A DNA stretch of 64,000 nucleotides from Candidatus Bacteroides merdavium (GTDB lineage Bacteria; Bacteroidota; Bacteroidia; Bacteroidales; Bacteroidaceae), in NCBI GenBank assembly GCA_019116805.1, contig DXAV01000089.1:46292-110291 (forward strand). Direction: 5' to 3'. The notes below the pieces were generated by a model that worked only from the letters and a program-made list of their open reading frames with translations, did not search any database and was not told where the DNA came from. The position numbers and the translations under genes are program-made. Positions 27,500 to 36,632 of this stretch are shown here, one piece after another. The stretch's first letter is position 1. Each line of letters begins with the position of its first letter.

Positions 27500-28873
27500 A
27501 TGGAACAAGTTTTTGGTTACATCATTAGCCTTGGTGCATCAGTTATGATGCCTATTATCTTTACCATTATTGGTTTGTGTATTGGGATGAAATTTGGGAA
27601 GGCACTGAAATCAGGCCTTTGCGTGGGAGTCGGTTTTGTAGGTTTAGGCGTAGTAACAGCCTTACTGACCACGAACTTTGACAGCCCTTTGAAAGCAATT
27701 TCTGACTTATATCACCTGCAACTAAACGTTTTTGACATGGGTTGGCCTGCTGCTGCAGCCGTAGCTTATAATACAGCTGTAGGTGCACTGATTATCCCCA
27801 TTTGTTTGGGTATCAATTTACTGATGCTCATCACCAAAACCACACGAACAGTAAATATCGACCTATGGAATTATTGGCATTTTGCCTTCATCGGTGCCGT
27901 AGCCTATTTCGTAATGGGCGAAAGTTTGGCATGGGGGTATTTTGCAGCCATCATCTGTTACGTTATCACGTTGGTATGTGCAGACCTTACTGCCGATAAG
28001 TTCCAAAAATATTATGATTTAAACGGTATTTCTATTCCACAACCTTTCTGCCAGAGTTTCGTACCTTTCGCGATCCTTATCAATAAAGCATTGGACAAAA
28101 TACCCGGCTTCTCCAAATTGGATATTGACGCTGATGGCATGAAGAAAAAATTTGGTGTGATAGGCGAACCGCTTGTATTAGGTGTCATCGTAGGCATGCT
28201 TATCGGATGGGCTGCTCAACTTGATATCAAGAAGGTACTCTTCTTGGGTATTACAATGGGAGCTGTGATGGAACTCATCCCCCGTATCACTTCACTCTTC
28301 ATTGAAGGTCTGAAACCCATTTCTGAGAAGACTTCCGAATTGGTAAAAACTAAATTCAACGGCAAGAAGGTACACATTGGCATGAGCCCGGCTTTGGTTA
28401 TCGGCCATCCTGCTACCCTCGTGGCATCTGTCATTCTGATTCCTGTCATCCTTGCTTTAGCCGTATTCCTGCCCGGCAACCAGTTCCTTCCGCTGGCATC
28501 CTTGGCTGGTATGTTCTATCTCTTCCCCATGGTGCTTCCTTTTACGAAAGGTAATGTGTTGAAAACGCTGATTGTGGGTTTGATTACGCTCATCATTGGC
28601 CTTTATTTCGTGACCGACATGGCACCCGACTTTACCTTGGCCGCCAACAATGTGTATGCCGAGACACACGATCCTACAGCCCGCATTCCTGAAGGTTTCT
28701 CGGGCGGTGCACTCGACTTTGCTTCCTCCTTCTTTGGATGGACTATCTACAGAGGCATCAAACTTTCGTATGTAGGCGGCGCACTTCTCACGCTGATAGC
28801 TATTGCGCTGATGATCATCAATCGTCGCATTATCATTCGTAGCGAAAAAGAGGCCAAACAGGCTGCTCAATAA
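27500..28873 (+). CDS. Orphan galactitol-family PTS EIIC-like permease
   Basis: Polytopic inner-membrane protein of 457 residues with about ten hydrophobic segments. It resembles the galactitol-type EIIC (GatC/SgcC) family: an N-terminal half with GLCVGVGFVGLGVVTALLT and the conserved QLNVFDMGWPAAAAVAYNT, then IGHPATLVASVILIP in the C-terminal half. EIIC normally works with phosphorylating EIIA and EIIB, but no such domain, HPr or EI is in this window, and Bacteroides generally lack a sugar PTS. I infer a non-phosphorylating secondary transporter for an unsaturated-uronate product made by the exported KduI encoded 59 bp downstream. The family call is firm; the substrate is a hypothesis. Confidence 0.87.
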   Translation: MEQVFGYIISLGASVMMPIIFTIIGLCIGMKFGKALKSGLCVGVGFVGLGVVTALLTTNFDSPLKAISDLYHLQLNVFDMGWPAAAAVAYNTAVGALIIPICLGINLLMLITKTTRTVNIDLWNYWHFAFIGAVAYFVMGESLAWGYFAAIICYVITLVCADLTADKFQKYYDLNGISIPQPFCQSFVPFAILINKALDKIPGFSKLDIDADGMKKKFGVIGEPLVLGVIVGMLIGWAAQLDIKKVLFLGITMGAVMELIPRITSLFIEGLKPISEKTSELVKTKFNGKKVHIGMSPALVIGHPATLVASVILIPVILALAVFLPGNQFLPLASLAGMFYLFPMVLPFTKGNVLKTLIVGLITLIIGLYFVTDMAPDFTLAANNVYAETHDPTARIPEGFSGGALDFASSFFGWTIYRGIKLSYVGGALLTLIAIALMIINRRIIIRSEKEAKQAAQ

Positions 28874-28932
28874 AGAAAGTAAAAACATTCCGTTAAAGAC
28901 AAAGATTTTTATTAAACAGTTAATATCTGAAT

Positions 28933-29889
28933 ATGAAAAAGTTAGCAATTGCAATGATGTTAGGTGTTGCCGCTATCTCGGCTAACGCTCAAATGAATTA
29001 CAAAGTACAAACAGCCTGCCATCCGCTGGACGTGAAACATTATGATACAGAACGTCTGCGCAGCTCTTTCATGATGGAGAAAGTAATGGCTCCCGATGAA
29101 ATCAACTTGACCTATACCCTCTACGATCGCTTGATCTATGGTGGTGTAATGCCTGTTAATAAAGTTCTAAAATTAGAAACTTTCCGCGAATTAGGTCCTG
29201 AAATCACTTATTTCCTTGAACGCCGCGAACTGGGCGTCATCAATGTAGGAGGTGACGGTGTCGTTACGGTTGACGGCAAGGAATATCCCATGAAATATAA
29301 GGAAGCCCTCTACGTAGGTTGCGGCAACAAGGAAGCGACTTTCAAGAGCAACGACGCTACGAAGCCTGCCAAGTTCTACATCAACTCAGCTCCCGCTTAC
29401 AAGCAATATGTAACCCAGCTGATCACAACTGATGTAAAAGCTCAAAAGGCCGAACCCAAGAAATATGCTCTTGCCATCTCCGACCACTATGGTAAGATGG
29501 AAGACAGTAACGATCGCGTAGTCAACCAACTCATCGTAAAAGATGTATTGGAAAGAGTGAAGAATGGTGGTACTAACCAGCTTCAGATGGGGTTGACTGA
29601 ATTGGCTCCTGGTTCTGTATGGAATACAATGCCAGCTCACACACATACTCGCCGTATGGAAGCTTATTTCTATTTCAATGTATCTGAAGGAAATGCCATT
29701 TGTCACCTTATGGGTGAGCCTCAAGAAGAGCGCCTCGTATGGTTGCACAATGAACAGGCCATTACATCACCCGAATGGAGCATTCATGCTGCCGCAGGTA
29801 CAAGCAATTACAGTTTCATCTGGGGTATGGGAGGTGAAAACCTGAAATATAGCGACAAAGATGAAATCAAATATTTAGACATGAAATAA
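28933..29889 (+). CDS. kduI: Exported KduI: 5-dehydro-4-deoxy-D-glucuronate isomerase
   Basis: Interconverts 4-deoxy-L-threo-5-hexosulose uronate and 3-deoxy-D-glycero-2,5-hexodiulosonate in pectin-lyase product catabolism. The cupin core matches KduI closely: IDRII-like [39 protein letters not shown], metal ligands in HTHTRRME (two His, Glu), MGEPQEER, and the last His in WSIHAAAGT. Unusually, residues 1-20 form a clean Sec signal peptide ([20 protein letters not shown]) absent from cytoplasmic KduI (about 278 residues), and an insertion of about 15 residues lies near residues 165-195. Location is therefore probably periplasmic. Cotranscribed with EIIC; a terminator follows. Confidence 0.94.
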   Translation: MKKLAIAMMLGVAAISANAQMNYKVQTACHPLDVKHYDTERLRSSFMMEKVMAPDEINLTYTLYDRLIYGGVMPVNKVLKLETFRELGPEITYFLERRELGVINVGGDGVVTVDGKEYPMKYKEALYVGCGNKEATFKSNDATKPAKFYINSAPAYKQYVTQLITTDVKAQKAEPKKYALAISDHYGKMEDSNDRVVNQLIVKDVLERVKNGGTNQLQMGLTELAPGSVWNTMPAHTHTRRMEAYFYFNVSEGNAICHLMGEPQEERLVWLHNEQAITSPEWSIHAAAGTSNYSFIWGMGGENLKYSDKDEIKYLDMK

Positions 29890-29901
29890 TTGACTACAAC
29901 C

Positions 29902-29940
29902 AAATGGGCGTAGGCTTGTGTGAAGCCTACGCCCATTTTT
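29902..29940 (+). terminator. Terminator of the EIIC-kduI operon
   Basis: Perfect 16-bp arms (AAATGGGCGTAGGCTT and its complement), 5-base loop, ending in TTTTT. Confidence 0.93.
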
Positions 29941-29997
29941 GTCATATAATGCAGCATTTTTACCAATTATTGCACAAAGGACTGACACGAAAATCTC

Positions 29998-30005
29998 TAC
30001 TTTTG
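29998..30005 (+). promoter_or_regulatory. -7 box for the hexuronate transporter
   Basis: TACTTTTG (TAnnTTTG), 23 bp before the ATG at 30029. It rules out the earlier TTG start of the open frame at 29939. Confidence 0.7.
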
Positions 30006-30028
30006 CAATCAAAAAACAATCTACTATC

Positions 30029-31573
30029 ATGAATACAATTCAAAACGCAACGAGTAAAATGACCAACTACAGATGGACTATCTGTGCCATGCTGTTTTTT
30101 GCCACCACTGTAAACTACCTAGATCGTCAAGTTCTGTCACTAACTTGGAAAGACTTTATCGCCCCTGAGTTTCACTGGACAGATGCACACTACGGAGATA
30201 TTACTGCTATTTTCTCACTCGTTTATGCCATAGCCAACCTGTTTGCAGGACGTTTTATAGACTGGATGGGAACCAAAAAAGGATATCTCTGGGCCATTGC
30301 TGTATGGTCGTTAGGCGCTTGTCTTCACGCCCTATGCGGATGGGCTACAGAACATGTGGTAGGCATCCATAACGCAGCTGAGATGATTTCGGCTACAGGA
30401 GCCATCGCATCCACTATTGCCATTACCAGCGTTTACTTTTTCATAGCCGCACGTATTGTACTGGCCGTAGGCGAAGCAGGCAACTTTCCTGCCGCCATTA
30501 AAGTAACCGCGGAATATTTCCCCAAAAAAGACCGAGCATTTGCAACCTCCATTTTCAATGCAGGTTCTACCATCGGTGCTCTGATAGCGCCTATCAGCAT
30601 CCCGCCCCTTGCCCGCTACTTCCAAAGCGTCGGCATAGGAAACGGTTGGGAAATGGCCTTCATCGTAATCGGTGGCCTGGGCTTCATCTGGATGGGCTTG
30701 TGGATGTTTATGTATAAGAAGCCCGAAGGCAATCCACATGTCAATGCAGCCGAACTGGCATACATCAACCTGGACAAGCAGACAGAGCAACCTGCACAAG
30801 ACGCAACCGCTCCTAAGAAAGAAGAAAGAAAGATGAGCTTGTGGGAATGCTTGAAATATCCGCAGGCATGGGCCGTAGCAGTAGGTAAATTCATGACCGA
30901 CGGTGTATGGTGGTTCTTCCTCTTCTGGACTCCTGCCTATATCTCGGACGTCTATGGTTTCTCCTCAGACAGCGGCACAGCCCAGTTGCTGATTTTCGTC
31001 CTCTATGCCATCACCATGCTGTCCATCTATGGCGGCAAGCTGCCTACCATCATCATCAACAAAACAGGTATGAATCCTTATGCCGCGCGTATGCGTGCCA
31101 TGCTTATCTTTGCCTTATTCCCACTACTAGCTCTATTTGCCCAACCGCTGGGTGAATATTCTTACTGGTTCCCTATCATCATCATTGGTATCGCAGGTGC
31201 AGCTCATCAATCTTGGTCAGCCAATATCTACTCCGTAGGTAGTGATATGTTCCCTAATAGTGCTGTAGCTACTATCATTGGTTTAGGTGGTATGGCAGGT
31301 GGTATCGGTTCCTATCTTATCAACAAAGGTTCAGGTATGCTTTTCACCTATGCAGCAGGCACAACCCTTGTTGATGGTCAAGAGGTAGAAATGACCAAAG
31401 CTCTGCTGGCACAAGGTGCAGAATATGTACAACCAGCCATGCAATTCATGGGATTCGAAGGTAAGCCGGCAGGTTACTTCATTATTTTCTGTATCTGTGC
31501 TGTAGCGTACCTCATTGGTTGGTGTATCATGAAATTATTGGTACCCAAATACAAGCCTATTGTTCTTGACTGA
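30029..31573 (+). CDS. MFS hexuronate transporter (ExuT-like)
   Basis: Inner-membrane major-facilitator symporter of 514 residues, likely importing galacturonate or glucuronate. The N-terminus YRWTICAMLFFATTVNYLDRQ is the signature of the anion:cation symporter/hexuronate branch, and FAGRFIDWMGTKKG is the loop 2-3 MFS motif. A longer cytoplasmic loop (about residues 235-275) precedes helix 7. The length exceeds E. coli ExuT by about 40-80 residues, with extra sequence near residues 100-130 and 440-470. It completes the pectin locus, taking the monomer freed by GH28. It has its own promoter and terminator. Confidence 0.9.
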   Translation: MNTIQNATSKMTNYRWTICAMLFFATTVNYLDRQVLSLTWKDFIAPEFHWTDAHYGDITAIFSLVYAIANLFAGRFIDWMGTKKGYLWAIAVWSLGACLHALCGWATEHVVGIHNAAEMISATGAIASTIAITSVYFFIAARIVLAVGEAGNFPAAIKVTAEYFPKKDRAFATSIFNAGSTIGALIAPISIPPLARYFQSVGIGNGWEMAFIVIGGLGFIWMGLWMFMYKKPEGNPHVNAAELAYINLDKQTEQPAQDATAPKKEERKMSLWECLKYPQAWAVAVGKFMTDGVWWFFLFWTPAYISDVYGFSSDSGTAQLLIFVLYAITMLSIYGGKLPTIIINKTGMNPYAARMRAMLIFALFPLLALFAQPLGEYSYWFPIIIIGIAGAAHQSWSANIYSVGSDMFPNSAVATIIGLGGMAGGIGSYLINKGSGMLFTYAAGTTLVDGQEVEMTKALLAQGAEYVQPAMQFMGFEGKPAGYFIIFCICAVAYLIGWCIMKLLVPKYKPIVLD

Positions 31574-31597
31574 TTGTTGTAACACAAAATACAAATA

Positions 31598-31640
31598 AAA
31601 AGCGCGTGCTTCCCTACTGAAGAAGCACGCGCTTTTCTGC
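31598..31640 (+). terminator. Terminator after the hexuronate transporter
   Basis: Perfect 15-bp arms (AAAAGCGCGTGCTTC and its complement) with a 9-base loop and a T-rich end; 24 bp after the stop. Confidence 0.92.
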
Positions 31641-31691
31641 AATATAAACAAAGATCCCTAGAGAATCAACGTCATTCGAAGGTATGTCTAT

Positions 31692-31720
31692 AAAGAAAAA
31701 AGGGAAGTCTCACGACTTCC
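31692..31720 (-). terminator. Terminator for the minus-strand helicase gene
   Basis: On the minus strand GGAAGT pairs with ACTTCC across a 6-base loop, followed by CCCTTTTTTCTTT. It lies about 90 bp after the helicase stop. Confidence 0.6.
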
Positions 31721-31809
31721 ACAATTCTTCTAACCTTAAATCTAAATCTCTATGAAAAAAACGTGGGACAAAAATAGCAAATATTCTTATAACTTGTATT
31801 ATTCAGCCA

Positions 31810-34800
31810 TTAATTTTTGCAAAAACGAAGCAAATCCGCATAAATCGGGTTCTGATTTAACAGTTCAGGAACTCCTAATATAAACATTTGCATGCGAGCT
31901 CTAGTTAAAGCTACATTCAATTTTCTATCAATTAAAACACCTCTTTCTTCCGTCAAATTAGGCAAAAACTTCAACTGATAGGCACGATTCACACAAAAGG
32001 AATAAATAATAACATCCCGTTCACTTCCCTGAAAACGTTCTACCGTATCAACCAATACTTCGTTCAAAGCAGGAATATTCAGTGCAGCAAGTTCTGACTT
32101 AATCAAGGCAATTTGACTCCGATAAGGCGCAATAATTCCTAAGGTTTTAGAAGGAACAAAAGTAGAACTGGCTGTATATTGCATATAGAGAGCCTCACTT
32201 AAAGCAGCAGCTAGTTTCGCTTCCGAGATATTGGTTTTAACCGACTTTAAGGATACATCTACCACAGAAGGTAGAAAAGCTACACGCATGGTCAGTATAG
32301 AAGCTAAAGGATGGTTCCGCAAACAGGGAGCTAACTCGAGACTGCCTCGCTGGTGGTCAAGTCCGAGTACTTCCAATCTCCCTCCATAAAAAGCACGGTT
32401 CGGAAATTGTGCTACTTCGATATTCATACGCCCCTGACGATGCAACATATCGTGGCAACGACCTATCATTTCCCCACCATCACTAGCCTCATCCAACATT
32501 ATCGAATGACGGTAAAGGCGTTCAAACAAAGAGTCTTTCAAATTGCACAATCCCAACCGACGTAACCCCTCATCATGTACTTCCGAATGTTCAGACGCCT
32601 GCTGGACAACGGCTGGCAGCTGCTTGTGATCACCTATCAGCACAAACTTACCGATAGCATTTTCGCCCGACACACTTCGTGCACAAAGCAACCCTAGCAA
32701 CTGAGGCTCCAATATCTGAGTAGCCTCATCTACCACTGCCACGTCAAAACGTTTCAGACGAAACAAGTCGATTTTGGTCGAAAGTGTAGCCACCGTCCCT
32801 ACAAACACCCTACACTGCAGAATGCGATTCCTTACCTCACGACGGTTAGTGCAAACTTCAAGCACATTTTCAATCAAATGCGGTCGATAAGTATCCTCAC
32901 AGGCAAGTTCACTACCAAGGCGTATATAGTCAATCTCTGGTCTAATGGCCGACAGTGCCTTACAGATTTCATCAACTGCCCTATTTGTGTACGACAGAAG
33001 CAGGATCTGTTTTCCTTCCGCATAAAATGTTTCTACCATTCCCCTCAGAGCACGCGAGGTCTTTCCCGTCCCAGGTGGGCCCACCAGTAAGAAATAGTCG
33101 TGAGCAGCCTGCGCCTTTAATTTGACACGTTCAAAATCATCCGTTGCCGCACTAATTTGACTATCAAAACTATCATCAAAGGCTGGTTCACGACACCCCA
33201 ATAACAAATCACGCCGTTCTTGCGTAGCAGATAAGAAGGAAGAAAGTCCTTGATACATACAACGAAAAGAAGTATCCATGTAATCATGTTCTACCGCATA
33301 ACGACTATTAGCCGGCAGTACACCAATATTCTGTTGAGATGCGCGTAGGCGAATACAAAGAGTCTGTTCAGAAATGTATTCCACATTACCTTTAAACACC
33401 ATTCTATTCGTCACATTGTCCTGCTCCGAATTTCGTTCATAAAGTACCACAGCATCACCTGCGCGGAAGTTGACCAACGCTTCTTCCTCTCCCCCTCGTC
33501 GGGCAAATAGCAAGTAAGGTTTGTGAATGTTAGCAGCATGGTTGTCTCGAATGGTCAAGTCACAAATTATTTCTCCTGCTTCACATTTCTCATCAAGAGT
33601 AGAAAGCCACAAGGAAGCAGCTCCCGTACGGCTCACCCCCTCTACATCGCCCGATTTCGAAGTATAGAGTTCCTTTGTAATGAAATTGTAAAGCGTATAG
33701 AAATAACTTTTTTCCAGCGGCGATAAGACAGACAACTGTTCTGCCAGATGCTGAATAGGCGGGCATAAATAGTCCCGCCAGAACTTACCATCCAGTTTAC
33801 GTTCATTCAAGACGTCGGGCCGCAGATCCTCGAATTTAGAGGCTGTATATTCGATGTTGTTTCTCAGTTGGATACCATATTCCGCCTCAACAATACGGTT
33901 ACGCACGTTCATAACCCTGCGTAACATGGCCCACGACGGACGAGCAGGATAAAGTAACGGATAGCGCGTATAGAGTAAGTAGGCTTTCACCTGTCGGTGG
34001 TCCATTCCCATTGTATATTCCAACACAGCCTGGTAGAGCAACATCTGTACACGATTATTCTCTTTTGGTTCTACCTTGCCACGGATAGCATATTCGTCAG
34101 CCTTACCCGATTTCATTTCAATAAATGACGTCATGTCACGTTGCATGTAGTCAAGGCGTCCTTGCAGTCCCAACGCTTCGCAGATATACGAAGGCTCGAG
34201 CACAGCATCACCCTTGTCGAGCTCATAACCGGGTGTAGGAAATGTTTCATTCACTATCCTACGAATGTTCTCGAAATGCAAGCGACAATTGGCAAAAAAC
34301 TGCCTTTCCTTCGCTGCATCACGCAGGTCTTCACAAGCGGCCAGCTCCAGCGGATAAGTACGGAAAGCTTTCTTCATGCACGCCTGGTAGTCAGGCTCGT
34401 TCTCGGCGTGTATCCATTCATCCAAAAAGAGGTTAGCGATGTTACCCAGCAGCAACGGACACGTATTGTCCGACATCTGAAGGCGTGCCAAAATATAGTT
34501 GGCAGGATGATGCCCATATTCTTTGAAGCATTCAGCCAACGAGCTGATGTCAATCAAGTAGTCTGGCTCCAAGATGATGAATGAAGGTGTAAGTACTCCC
34601 GCTTCATCCACTACAACATCCAACAAGTTAAGTTGCGCATGACGCCACAGCAATTCACACGTTTCCTTAAACTCTTCGTTCACGCCGGGCACGTTGTAAC
34701 GCACTTTGAGCCATTCGTCGGCAAGGGTGTCGAGAGGTTGTACATAGAGATAGGTATCGTCGGCATATTGGAAGCATACGCGCATACGCTTCTCGCGGCG

Positions 34801-35202
34801 TCCCACGGGCATCACCACGTAAGTAGCATCGGTGTCTGGCAGGAGACGATAAAGGACGTCAGGGATATCCTCGTGCGTTAAGAGTTTGACAAAGAAAGCC
34901 AGCGTCTTCACGTCGCGCAACAGATTGTCGCGCACAGGCTCCACTTCTCGATTAAGCACGCGGTTGGACGTAAGGCGAAAGGTGTGTAGGCGATTCTGCT
35001 CTACAACAGAAAGGCCGACTTTCGCCGCCACGTAACTAATGCGAGCGGAAAGGTCGGTCATCTGCAAACTGCCATCCGACATTTGTGTGCGGCATAGTTG
35101 TTCCAGCAGTTCGCGCAATTGTCTGTAAGCCACTTCCAGGGGCACATTGTCTCTGCAAGCATCCAGCAATCGGTCGTAATATTCCTTCACTTCATTTTCC
35201 AT
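31810..35202 (-). CDS. Dna2-like nuclease-helicase (PD-(D/E)XK plus SF1 helicase)
   Basis: Large DNA-processing enzyme of 1,130 residues. Around residues 340-400 is a RecB/Cas4-type nuclease: GRLDYMQ with the metal-binding Asp, IEMKSGK (E-x-K), and a following QMLLYQAVL helix (QxxxY). From about residue 690 comes an SF1 Upf1/Dna2-type helicase: Walker A GPPGTGKTS (about 707), TNRAVDE, Walker B VVDEATQ, GDHKQLPAVV, VERFQGSE, and motif VI NVALTRARMQ. The combination suggests DNA end processing or flap removal; the role is inferred. The -7 box ends 5 bp before this ATG, implying a nearly leaderless mRNA. It is monocistronic and convergent with the transporter. Confidence 0.9.
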   Translation of the reverse strand: MENEVKEYYDRLLDACRDNVPLEVAYRQLRELLEQLCRTQMSDGSLQMTDLSARISYVAAKVGLSVVEQNRLHTFRLTSNRVLNREVEPVRDNLLRDVKTLAFFVKLLTHEDIPDVLYRLLPDTDATYVVMPVGRREKRMRVCFQYADDTYLYVQPLDTLADEWLKVRYNVPGVNEEFKETCELLWRHAQLNLLDVVVDEAGVLTPSFIILEPDYLIDISSLAECFKEYGHHPANYILARLQMSDNTCPLLLGNIANLFLDEWIHAENEPDYQACMKKAFRTYPLELAACEDLRDAAKERQFFANCRLHFENIRRIVNETFPTPGYELDKGDAVLEPSYICEALGLQGRLDYMQRDMTSFIEMKSGKADEYAIRGKVEPKENNRVQMLLYQAVLEYTMGMDHRQVKAYLLYTRYPLLYPARPSWAMLRRVMNVRNRIVEAEYGIQLRNNIEYTASKFEDLRPDVLNERKLDGKFWRDYLCPPIQHLAEQLSVLSPLEKSYFYTLYNFITKELYTSKSGDVEGVSRTGAASLWLSTLDEKCEAGEIICDLTIRDNHAANIHKPYLLFARRGGEEEALVNFRAGDAVVLYERNSEQDNVTNRMVFKGNVEYISEQTLCIRLRASQQNIGVLPANSRYAVEHDYMDTSFRCMYQGLSSFLSATQERRDLLLGCREPAFDDSFDSQISAATDDFERVKLKAQAAHDYFLLVGPPGTGKTSRALRGMVETFYAEGKQILLLSYTNRAVDEICKALSAIRPEIDYIRLGSELACEDTYRPHLIENVLEVCTNRREVRNRILQCRVFVGTVATLSTKIDLFRLKRFDVAVVDEATQILEPQLLGLLCARSVSGENAIGKFVLIGDHKQLPAVVQQASEHSEVHDEGLRRLGLCNLKDSLFERLYRHSIMLDEASDGGEMIGRCHDMLHRQGRMNIEVAQFPNRAFYGGRLEVLGLDHQRGSLELAPCLRNHPLASILTMRVAFLPSVVDVSLKSVKTNISEAKLAAALSEALYMQYTASSTFVPSKTLGIIAPYRSQIALIKSELAALNIPALNEVLVDTVERFQGSERDVIIYSFCVNRAYQLKFLPNLTEERGVLIDRKLNVALTRARMQMFILGVPELLNQNPIYADLLRFCKN

Positions 35203-35207
35203 GAAGG

Positions 35208-35215
35208 CAAAGATA
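35208..35215 (-). promoter_or_regulatory. -7 box for the helicase gene
   Basis: Minus-strand TATCTTTG (TAnnTTTG), only 5 bp from the ATG at 35202. Since transcription starts about 7 bases after this box, the mRNA would begin at or next to the start codon. Confidence 0.6.
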
Positions 35216-35286
35216 GCAATTTCCACAGATATCCTATAATGCTATCTGTGTCATTCATACCAGGACATTAATTTACCCTGCATTTC

Positions 35287-35406
35287 CTACTTTTTCTGAT
35301 TTCTCGGCTTCTTACTGGCTTCGTCCAAAATTTCATTTCTTTCGTAAGCAGGTACATGATGCTTATCTTTGGGTTTTTTCGGCTTTTTGTTTCCAGCAGC
35401 TCCCAT
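35287..35406 (-). CDS. Small basic protein, 39 residues, hypothetical
   Basis: Not recognised. The translation is Lys-rich and hydrophilic: MGAAGNKKPKKPKDKHH at the start and DEASKKPRNQKK at the end, with VPAYERNEILDE between. No signal peptide or membrane segment. The case for a real gene is an unusually strong Shine-Dalgarno AGGAGG (35415-35420) exactly 8 bp before the ATG, a sequence rare in Bacteroides, plus a clean stop (TAG) and position in an otherwise empty 318-bp gap between the helicase and tatC. The charge suggests binding to nucleic acid or ribosomes, but that is a guess. Confidence 0.65.
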   Translation of the reverse strand: MGAAGNKKPKKPKDKHHVPAYERNEILDEASKKPRNQKK

Positions 35407-35520
35407 AAGGCACTCCTCCTTTTTTTAGTTGGTTAAACAATCGAATTCAAAAAATCAACCAAGCACCTGCAAAGAGTGTACCAACGCCATCTACCTTCCG
35501 TTAAATTAGATAAAACTAAC

Positions 35521-36324
35521 CTACCCTTTCGCTTCCATCGGTTTGTCCTTAATCATAAGAATACTCAGTTCATAGAGCAAGTAGAGAGGAATAGCTACTA
35601 CAGCAAGTGTAAAGGGATCGCCTGTAGGCGTGATAACAGCTGCCAGAATAACAATAAGCACCGCTGCATGACGGCGATACTTGCGCAGTAACCGTTTATG
35701 TACAATACCCAGAAGAGACAACAACCACGTCACTAATGGCAATTCGAAAGCTAACCCCATGCAGAGAATCAACATCATGAAGTTATCAATATAGGAGTTC
35801 AACGAAATTTGATTCTCAATGAGCGAACTGAGTTGATAGGTGGAAAGAAATCGCAGCGTCAGCGGATAAACCATAAAATAGCCCAACAGAACACCAATGA
35901 AGAACATCACCGTCCCTATCAGCATCGCCTTACGCACGCCACGCATTTCGTGAGGATAAAGAGCAGGACTGACAAAACGCCATACTTCATAAAAAAGATA
36001 CGGCGCAGCTGTCACTACCGACATCCAAAAAGCTGTTGACATGTGTATCAAGAAAGGAGCTGCCAAGTTGATATTAACCAGCTTCACGTGAAACTCCTGC
36101 GTAAAGAAATCGTCTTCCAGATGGAATCGTTCGCCAATATAGCGCAACAAATCGTAGAAAATAAAGTCGTTACTGCAAGGAGCCAACACCACCTTGTCAA
36201 ACAAGTAGGGCATGGCTGCAAAATAGACCACGCCCAGAACAAACCACAGACACAGCACTCTAATGAGTACTTTACGCAGTTCGTCCAAATGTTCCCAGAA
36301 AGTCAGTTCCTTGCCATCCGACAT
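35521..36324 (-). CDS. tatC: Sec-independent protein translocase TatC
   Basis: Inner-membrane receptor of the twin-arginine system, exporting folded proteins; 267 residues with six hydrophobic helices. Signatures are TFWEHLDELRKVLIR at the N-terminus (conserved E-H-L-x-E-L-R) and AFELPLVTW, with VITPTGDPFTLAVVAIP in the last loop and helix. A longer periplasmic first loop (about residues 45-95) is typical of Bacteroidota. It follows tatA by 8 bp in the same operon; no tatB is present. Confidence 0.96.
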   Translation of the reverse strand: MSDGKELTFWEHLDELRKVLIRVLCLWFVLGVVYFAAMPYLFDKVVLAPCSNDFIFYDLLRYIGERFHLEDDFFTQEFHVKLVNINLAAPFLIHMSTAFWMSVVTAAPYLFYEVWRFVSPALYPHEMRGVRKAMLIGTVMFFIGVLLGYFMVYPLTLRFLSTYQLSSLIENQISLNSYIDNFMMLILCMGLAFELPLVTWLLSLLGIVHKRLLRKYRRHAAVLIVILAAVITPTGDPFTLAVVAIPLYLLYELSILMIKDKPMEAKG

Positions 36325-36332
36325 GTTTCAAG

Positions 36333-36551
36333 TCATTTCTTATCTTTAACAGGTTCGTCCAAGTCCTCTTTAGCCTTGTTTATTTCCTCCTTGGCCTCGT
36401 TTACACCTTCTTTGAAACTCTTTACGCCTTTACCCAATCCCTTCATAAGCTCAGGGATTTTCTTGCCGCCGAAAAGAAGCAAAACGATAACTGCGATGAT
36501 AATCCATTCTGAGCCACTAGGCAGAAGCCCTAATAAAAGTAAGTTTGTCAT
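36333..36551 (-). CDS. tatA: Twin-arginine translocase TatA
   Basis: Pore-forming component of Tat export, 72 residues. One N-terminal transmembrane helix ([22 protein letters not shown]) contains the FG(G)KKIPEL hinge, followed by an amphipathic helix and a charged Lys/Glu-rich tail. First gene of the tatAC operon. Confidence 0.96.
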   Translation of the reverse strand: MTNLLLLGLLPSGSEWIIIAVIVLLLFGGKKIPELMKGLGKGVKSFKEGVNEAKEEINKAKEDLDEPVKDKK

Positions 36552-36582
36552 GGTTTTTCTTTTTATAATTTAAGTTTGCTGG

Positions 36583-36590
36583 CAAAGATA
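36583..36590 (-). promoter_or_regulatory. -7 box for tatAC
   Basis: Minus-strand TATCTTTG (TAnnTTTG), 32 bp before the tatA ATG. Confidence 0.65.
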
Positions 36591-36632
36591 AGAAAAGGTA
36601 AAAAAAGAACCAAATCAATTATCTATAGTTTT

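Noticed and set aside
27500..28873. A complete phosphotransferase system around the EIIC gene
   Set aside because: No EIIA, EIIB, HPr or EI domain was found in any frame of the window.
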